A program made the translations under genes and the position numbers. A DNA stretch of 64,000 nucleotides, from the NCBI GenBank assembly GCA_030549205.1, contig JAUKTV010000015.1, positions 372,001 to 436,000 on the forward strand, in the 5' to 3' direction. The notes beneath the pieces are model-generated. The model saw only the letters and a program-made list of their open reading frames with translations. It had not been told where the DNA came from and made no database searches. This DNA comes from Apiosordaria backusii. Lineage: Eukaryota; Ascomycota; Sordariomycetes; Sordariales; Lasiosphaeriaceae. Shown piece by piece: positions 58,448-64,000 of the stretch. Every line of letters begins with the position of its first letter. Position 1 is the first letter of the stretch.

Positions 58448-60241
58448 ATGCTGTCCACGAGATTACTCGGCCGGACCGCCGTCAGGTCCGCCTTCAAGCC
58501 ATCAGGGTAACTATCCGCCCATGACGACACCGGACCCCTTCTGCGCTGTTGCTGATCTCTCGAACCTATAGCTCTTCCCCAATTGTCCTTGCCAGCAGAT
58601 GGTCCCGTACTTATGCTACCCAGTCTGGTCAGTAACGACGCCAACAAACCCAGGAATTCCCGATTTAGGGCCCGAGTGGCGCTAATATGTTGCGCAGAGG
58701 AGAAGGATCTCGTTATCATCGGTGGTGGTGTTGCTGGCTATGTTGCCGCTATCAAGGCCGGCCAGGAGGGTTTGAAGGTGCGTCAAACGAACAATACATA
58801 CCTCCTTGCGCAGGATCATGCCGGACAATGGCTAACATATACTCACTTCCCATCAATAGGTCGCATGCATCGAGAAGCGCGGAACGCTCGGCGGAACCTG
58901 CCTCAACGTCGGCTGCATCCCATCAAAGTCGCTCCTTAACAACTCACACCTGTACCACCAGATTCTGCACGACTCAAAACACCGCGGTATCGAGGTCGGC
59001 GAGGTCAAGCTCAACCTCCAGCAGTTGATGAAGGCCAAGGAGACATCCGTCACGGGCCTGACCAAGGGTGTCGAGTTCTTGCTCAAGAAGAACGGCGTCG
59101 AGTATATCAAGGGTACCGGTAGCTTCCAGGATGAGCACACCGTCAAGGTCGAGCTCAACGATGGCGGCGAGACCACCGTCACCGGCAAGAACATCCTTAT
59201 CGCCACCGGCTCCGAGGTCACCCCATTCCCCGGCCTCACGATTGACGAGAAGACCGTTATCAGCAGCACTGGTGCCATTGCCCTCGAGAAGGTTCCCGAG
59301 AAGCTTCTCGTCATCGGTGGCGGTATCATTGGTCTCGAGATGGCCTCCGTTTGGTCGCGCCTGGGTTCCAAGGTCACCGTTGTTGAGTACCTCGACCAGA
59401 TCGGTGGCCCCGGTATGGATACCGAGGTCGCCAAGGGCATCCAGAAGATCCTGAAGAAGCAGGGTATTGCCTTCAAGACTGGTACCAAGGTCGTTTCCGG
59501 TGACAAGACCGGTGATGAGGTCAAGGTCCAGGTGGAGGCTGCTAAGGGTGGCAAGGAGGAGACGGTATGTTTCACGGCGACATTTTTGGCCAAGTAAGCT
59601 CGTATGCTGACTTTTGACTGTAGCTCGACGCCGAGGTCGTCCTTGTTGCGATCGGTCGCCGCCCCTATACCGGAGGCCTCGGCCTTGAGAACATCGGCCT
59701 CGAGACTGATGAGCGCGGCCGTGTCATCATTGATTCCGAGTACCGCACCAAGATCCCCCACATTCGCTGCGTCGGTGACGCCACCTTCGGCCCCATGCTT
59801 GCGCACAAGGCCGAGGAGGAGGCTGTTGCTGTTGTCGAGTACATCAAGAAGGGCTACGGCCACGTCAACTACGGCTGCATTCCATCCGTCATGTACACCT
59901 TCCCCGAGGTTGCGTGGGTTGGCCAGTCCGAGCAGGACCTCAAGAAGAACAACATCCCCTACCGTATCGGCACTTTCCCCTTCAGCGCCAACTCCCGTGC
60001 CAAGACCAACCTTGACACTGAGGGTTTCGTCAAGATCCTTGCTGACCCCGAGACCGACCGCCTCCTCGGTATCCACATCATCGGCCCCAACGCCGGCGAG
60101 ATGATTGCTGAGGGTACTCTTGCGCTTGAGTACGGCGCTTCCAGCGAGGATGTTGCCCGCACCTGCCACGCTCACCCTACCCTTTCCGAGGCCTTCAAGG
60201 AGGCCGCCATGGCCACCCATGCCAAGGCTATCCATTTCTAA
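58448..60241 (+). CDS. lpd1: Dihydrolipoamide dehydrogenase (E3), mitochondrial
   Basis: Five exons: 58448-58506, 58572-58627, 58698-58777, 58860-59564, 59624-60241; 505 aa. The first 30-odd residues (MLSTRLLGRTAVRS, then ASRWSRTYATQS) form a presequence; the reading frame of exon 2 was chosen because it gives this conserved RTYA processing region. The FAD motif is LVIIGGGVAGY, the redox disulfide C79-LNVG-C84, the NAD motif VIGGGIIGLEM, and the C-terminal His484/Glu489 pair lies in HAHPTLSEAF. E3 re-oxidises lipoamide of pyruvate and 2-oxoglutarate dehydrogenases, branched-chain dehydrogenase and the glycine system in the matrix. Intron 2 has a weak GTCAGT donor. Confidence 0.95.
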
Positions 60242-61198
60242 CTTAAACAGCCAGAACTTGGGGGGTTGAAATGGGGAGGACGTTTTCGTGTGTATCTGTA
60301 CTGTAGTTGTTTTTTCCTCGTTCAGGCATCGGTAACTGGACTCCGCCGGGGTGGTAAAGGCATTTGAAAGCAGTATTTATAATTTACCCCTGGCCGCTGT
60401 TGTTTGTATCGTGGTGCCGAGAAGAAGAGAGAGCTTGAGCAGCATGATGAGCAACTTTGTTTTTAGAGCAGGGGCAGGTTGGATGGATTGGGGAAAGGTT
60501 CATGAGGTCTATGGTAATTAGCGTCAAAACATAGAAGGTTGATTTTCTGTATGATTGCACTTGCGGGGCGGTGTATCTCATGATGCAGAATGATCAGAAA
60601 ATACGTCAAAAGGGGAGGAAACTCCTGCAACAAGATAGACAGTGACATTGACCTCTTGGCTCGTCCCATGTGAAGACGCATGTTTACATAAATAGAATAG
60701 CCAACCCTAACCCTTCTTCACATCAGTGTAAAGTTCAGTTTGTGTTGGTTGGTTCTTGGCAGGAGGAGAGGAGGGAAGCCGAAGATCGTACCACATGTGG
60801 AAAGTGGGGGTACACGAGGAGATCTCACTGGCTCGATCCCGTCTATCCTTCTGGAGTGGCCGGGAAATACGAACGACGTGCCATTCGATATACGGCCCTT
60901 GCCCCCGTTCCCTATCTCATCATTCTTTTTCCTTTCTGTCACCCACGGACGGCCTTGTATGAACGACTTATGAAATGCGTTGAAGACGGGCAAATTGGGC
61001 GATCTGAGCTGGACTGGAAGGGATTTAAGGAATCGGAAGACTGGCAGCAACAGTTACAAGATTGTGTTATTGGGCCGAGACGGCGGTCAATGGAGGGAAA
61101 CCACGTCAACTGCTTCATTCATCATCTCATAAAGCCTGAATCCAACCTCCTGTCGACACGCACTCTTATCGTTTAACAACACAGAAAAGCCAGGCAGC
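60242..61198. promoter_or_regulatory. lpd1 3' end and desaturase promoter
   Basis: No repeat or motif stands out. A 168-codon open frame near 60670 lacks any family feature and starts at a non-ATG codon, so it is not called. Confidence 0.35.
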
Positions 61199-63011
61199 AT
61201 GGCGAAGCCAACCAAGGAGCGGACTTACCCGCTCACGACCCGTCGAGAAATCGAGGCTCAGATCGCCGATGGGAGGCACATGGTTATCGTTGACGGACAT
61301 GTCCTCAAGGTCGATGCATTCATGAAGTATCACCCTGGTGGTGACAAGGCGATGAAGCACATGGTGGGGAGGGATGCTACGGATGAGGTCAATGGGTATG
61401 CTCACCACCTCCTAGTGACTTTTAACATAGGATCCAGGGGCTCACATGACAAAATGCAGACTTCACTCACCTGAGGCGAGGGACATGATGAACAAGTATC
61501 GCGTTGGGAGAATCGAAGGAAGATGGAAGAACTTTTTACCACCTATTCAAGGAGGTAAATTCAGAAAAAGGGTAGAGGAAGGGCAGGAGGAGGTTGAAGA
61601 AGAGGATGACTCCGGGCGGCTGGCAAATCCCGCGGTGACCACAGCAGAGACACCATCAAGTGAGCCAGAGTCGAGATCACCCTCGCCATTATTTGATGTC
61701 AACAACGATACCGGCGCGCGGAAGAGACATGTGAAGGAATCAACAATTTCCAGAGCAGCGTCAACGACCTCGGTGTCATCGCTCGAAGAGTCGCATGGCG
61801 ACGGCGCTCTGCCGCTCGACGGCATGGCTCACCTTGACATCCTCACCCGCAAAGAGATCAAACTAGACCTGGACAAATACCCCGCCGTCGACCAGGGCAC
61901 CCAAGAAACAATCGTTGAGAAATACCGCCAACTCCACGACCGGATCAAAGCCGAGGGGTTGTACGACTGCAACTACTACGCCTACGCAATCGAATGCACC
62001 CGGTACACCATCTTCTTTGGGCTCATGCTGCTGTTCCTCAAGTGGAAGTGGTACATTCCCAGCGCCTTTTTCCTGGGTATCTTTTGGCACCAGCTAGTCT
62101 TCTCGGCTCACGACGCCGGCCACATGGGCATTACGCACCATTTCCAAGTCGACACCATTATCGGGATCATCATTGCGGATTTCCTGGGGGGTCTGTCACT
62201 AGGTTGGTGGAAACGCAGCCACAACGTCCATCACATTGTCACCAACTCGCCCGAGCACGACCCGGATATCGAGCACATGCCCTTTTTCGCGATTTCCCAC
62301 CGGTTCTTGTCGAGTTTGAGATCGACGTACTACGAGCGGATCATGCCGTATGATGCTGCCGCCAAGTTCTTTATTTCGATGCAGCATCATCTGTATTATG
62401 TGATTATGCTCTTTGGGAGGTTTAACCTCTACCGGTTGTCGATGGAGTACTTGATCTTGGGCCAGGGACCGAAAAAGGGGGTTGCGGCGTGGCACCGGTG
62501 GTTTGAGTTTACGGGCCAGGTCTTCTTTTGGTATTGGTTCGGGTATGAGCTGCTGTACAAGTCGATTGATGGGGGGTGGAACAGGTTTTGGTTTGTGATG
62601 GTTAGTCATATGGTGACTTGCCCGTTGCATGTGCAGATTACGCTGAGCCACTTTGCCATGTCGACGGCGGATTTGGGGGTGGATGAGAGCTTCCCGCAAA
62701 AGATGCTGAGGACGACGATGGATGTGGATTGTCCGACTTGGTTGGATTTTTTTCATGGGGGTCTGCAGTTTCAAGCGATTCACCATTTGTTTCCGAGGAT
62801 TCCGAGGCACAATTTGAGGAGGACGCAGAGGTTGGTGCAGGAGTTTTGTGAGGATGTTGGGATTCCGTATGCGCTGTTTGGGTTTGTGGATGGGAATAAG
62901 GAGGTTATTGGGAGGCTGGGGGAGGTGGCGAGGCAGGCGGCTATTTTGAAGAAGTGTCAGGGGGTGATGATTAGGGAGGGGAGGGTGGAGGGGCATCATC
63001 ATCATCACTAG
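61199..63011 (+). CDS. sldA: Delta-8 sphingolipid desaturase with N-terminal cytochrome b5 domain
   Basis: Two exons, 61199-61395 and 61460-63011, encode 582 aa. The cytochrome b5 domain has haem ligands in H45-P-G-G and H68 (GLHSPEA), across the intron. A charged Ser/Glu linker (about 105-210) separates it from the membrane desaturase, with hydrophobic spans near 240-290 and 385-430. The three His boxes are H283-D-A-G-H287, H320-N-V-H-H324 and Q504-A-I-H-H508, the Gln start being typical of front-end desaturases. It introduces the delta-8 double bond into ceramide long-chain bases in the ER, a step on the way to fungal 9-methyl glucosylceramides. Oddity: the protein ends in five consecutive His. 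Confidence 0.93.
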
Positions 63012-63293
63012 ATGGGGGAGTGAGTAGGAAGATGGTGGGGAGAAAGGAATGAAAAATAGAGGGAGGCATGGCTAGAAATGCTGGAAGAAGGGTGCGCTTG
63101 TATATGGCTGGCGGGTTGTAGTGATAATCCTCAAAAGTTGATGTTCCTCCTAGATTATAGCTCTCAGTTCCTTTTGGATAGATAGGTTCGATGAGAACGA
63201 AATGGGCGATGCGATCGGGAGTGTATCATATGATTACGGGACCTGTGATGGCTACCTTGGAGAAGTCGTCCTTCTTGGCTCATGTTAGCTATA
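63012..63293. other. Desaturase 3' flank
   Basis: 282 bases with the 3' UTR of the desaturase gene up to the transposon. Nothing else recognised. Confidence 0.4.
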
Positions 63294-63322
63294 CAGAGGT
63301 TGCGGCCAAAAGTCTTTTCCAC
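63294..63322 (+). repeat. Left terminal inverted repeat of the MITE
   Basis: Matches the reverse complement of 63608-63636 with two mismatches, one of them C to T. Confidence 0.85.
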
Positions 63323-63538
63323 CTACTGTTAGCCAAGCTTGCTAAGCGAAATTAGAAGACAGTGTGCTTAACGACTTACTAACATCGTCTCTTATGTATT
63401 ATCCTTAATAATAACATTGAAACTTTACTATTCTACTTAGTAAAAGCGATATAATAATTGAGAAAGGGCTATAAGCCTTTATACTAGCTTGCATATAAAT
63501 CAGAGCTTTTCTCTTTATATATATAGCTTAATAAGTAT

Positions 63539-63550
63539 TTAGGGTTAGGG
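63539..63550 (+). repeat. Two telomere-type TTAGGG units inside the MITE
   Basis: TTAGGGTTAGGG follows directly on the AT-rich interior. Two units are too few to claim a telomere relic. Confidence 0.7.
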
Positions 63551-63564
63551 TCTCTTGCGCTCCT

Positions 63565-63585
63565 AGCACTGTGCTGGCCAGTGCT
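63565..63585. repeat. Internal inverted repeat of the MITE
   Basis: AGCACTG and CAGTGCT form a perfect 7-bp stem around a 7-base loop, in the GC-rich part next to the right end. Confidence 0.7.
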
Positions 63586-63607
63586 GACTAACCCTGGCTA
63601 TCTGGAA

Positions 63608-63636
63608 GTGGGAAAGACTTTTGGCCGGAACCTCTG
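63608..63636 (-). repeat. Right terminal inverted repeat of the MITE
   Basis: Partner of the left repeat; ends CCTCTG followed by TA. Confidence 0.85.
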
Positions 63637-63638
63637 TA

Positions 63639-64000
63639 TCTCTTGCGTGATCCGAACCAAGATCGAACGAACAAGTCACGAGGCCTCGGCCATTGCGGTC
63701 TAAAAGAGGAGTTGTCTTTCATGACGAGGTCGCCGATGTTCTTCAGCTGGGCGGCCACAGTGCGTGATAGCCAAGGGACTACTGTGATGGGAGGTGATGG
63801 TTGGGTCAGATGGGAATCCTTGGGTTACAGAAACGAGCCAGGGCCCTGGATCAGCCCCCCATCTTGCCGCCTCTTGCATGCAGATAATGCAGTAGCTCCA
63901 AGGGACACGGACCATGATCCGCAAAACCCCAATCCTACCCTGGCAGTTTGAGACTCCTCGATCATCAACCTGACCCCAATTCTTGCGCGCAAGTTATGAA
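63639..64000. other. Right-edge flank without a recognised gene
   Basis: A 102-codon frame covers part of this stretch but shows no family features, and the window ends here. It may be upstream or 3' sequence of a gene beyond the edge. Confidence 0.3.

Larger units (their letters stand above)
63294..63636. mobile_element. MITE-like non-autonomous DNA transposon, TA-flanked
   Basis: A 343-bp element bounded by inverted repeats beginning CAGAGGTT[G/C]CGGCCAAAAG (left 63294-63322, right 63608-63636 reversed). Over 32 bases including the flank, 30 match without gaps. TA dinucleotides at 63292-63293 and 63637-63638 fit a Tc1/mariner-type TA target duplication. The interior (about 63360-63545) is very rich in A, T and TA steps, and there is no transposase frame. 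Its AT bias could reflect RIP mutation or the original make-up. The superfamily is inferred from the TA flanks only. Confidence 0.8.

Noticed and set aside
58853..60235. 460-codon antisense frame over lpd1
   Set aside because: A codon-bias shadow of the GC-rich third positions of lpd1; no family features.
60670..61176. 168-codon frame upstream of the desaturase
   Set aside because: Non-ATG start, no recognisable motif, lies in promoter space.
62199..63008. 269-codon antisense frame over the desaturase
   Set aside because: Shadow of the sense gene, Pro/His/Arg-rich with no domain.
62993..63011. Possible engineered His-tag or vector junction
   Set aside because: Only five His codons, in continuous genomic context with a native stop and 3' flank; no vector sequence seen.
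63539..63550. Chromosome end or telomere relic
   Set aside because: Only two TTAGGG units, inside a bounded transposon and followed by ordinary sequence.
1..64000. tRNA, rRNA or CRISPR arrays
   Set aside because: No sequence matched both tRNA internal promoter boxes, no rRNA-like stretch, and no spaced identical repeats were seen by eye; a covariance-model scan would be decisive.

Overview
This window is nuclear, protein-coding DNA of a filamentous ascomycete, most likely a Sordariomycete and probably a member of the Sordariales. The reasons are the short GT-AG introns (about 50-100 nt) with CTAAC-type branch sites, pyrimidine-rich leaders, GC-rich codon use, and proteins of clearly fungal type: a Fus3/Kss1-class MAP kinase, a Zn(II)2Cys6 regulator, a cytochrome-b5-fused sphingolipid desaturase and the fungal APH-like family. 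The species is not determined.

I rebuilt 21 complete genes, joining exons by hand and checking splice phase at each junction, plus one gene start cut by the left edge. Left to right: an unidentified N-terminus (-); NatC acetyltransferase naa30; a DUF1917/BLES03 protein (-); diphthine methylesterase dph7; karyopherin msn5/exportin-5 (11 exons); a Zn2Cys6 regulator; a small one-TM protein (-); COPII coat sec24; MAP kinase mak-2/PMK1; TLDc protein oxr1 (-); uroporphyrinogen-III synthase hem4 (-); sulfhydryl oxidase erv1; pyruvate decarboxylase; THUMP protein tan1; an APH-like probable pseudokinase; ecdysoneless/SGT1 (-); smc6; coq9 (-); a Gbp2-type RNA-binding protein (10 exons); SRP14 (-); Sgd1/NOM1; dihydrolipoamide dehydrogenase lpd1; and a delta-8 sphingolipid desaturase.

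These are almost all conserved housekeeping or signalling genes in unrelated processes: translation and tRNA/rRNA maturation, nuclear transport, secretion, mitochondrial metabolism, genome stability, lipid modification and signalling. No secondary-metabolite cluster, CRISPR array, tRNA or rRNA was seen. The genes lie on both strands with divergent and convergent pairs, and nothing suggests a functional cluster apart from the possible shared control of hem4 and erv1. Large gene-free stretches lie at 18.7-22.1 kb (holding the long intron-bearing leader of mak-2), 32.6-35.2 kb and 44.4-49.1 kb.

The least ordinary items are: (1) a 343-bp AT-rich, non-autonomous DNA transposon (MITE) at 63294-63636 with near-perfect terminal inverted repeats and TA flanks; (2) a perfect 16-bp palindrome carrying two outward CCAAT boxes in the hem4-erv1 divergent promoter; (3) an APH-fold protein whose metal-binding Asp position reads Ser; (4) an 8-nt microexon and a 4-nt first coding exon in the Gbp2-like gene; (5) overlapping uORFs and a likely 840-nt leader intron in front of the MAP kinase; (6) 13-bp-period repeats in the ecd-smc6 promoter. 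I found no convincing new multi-gene system.
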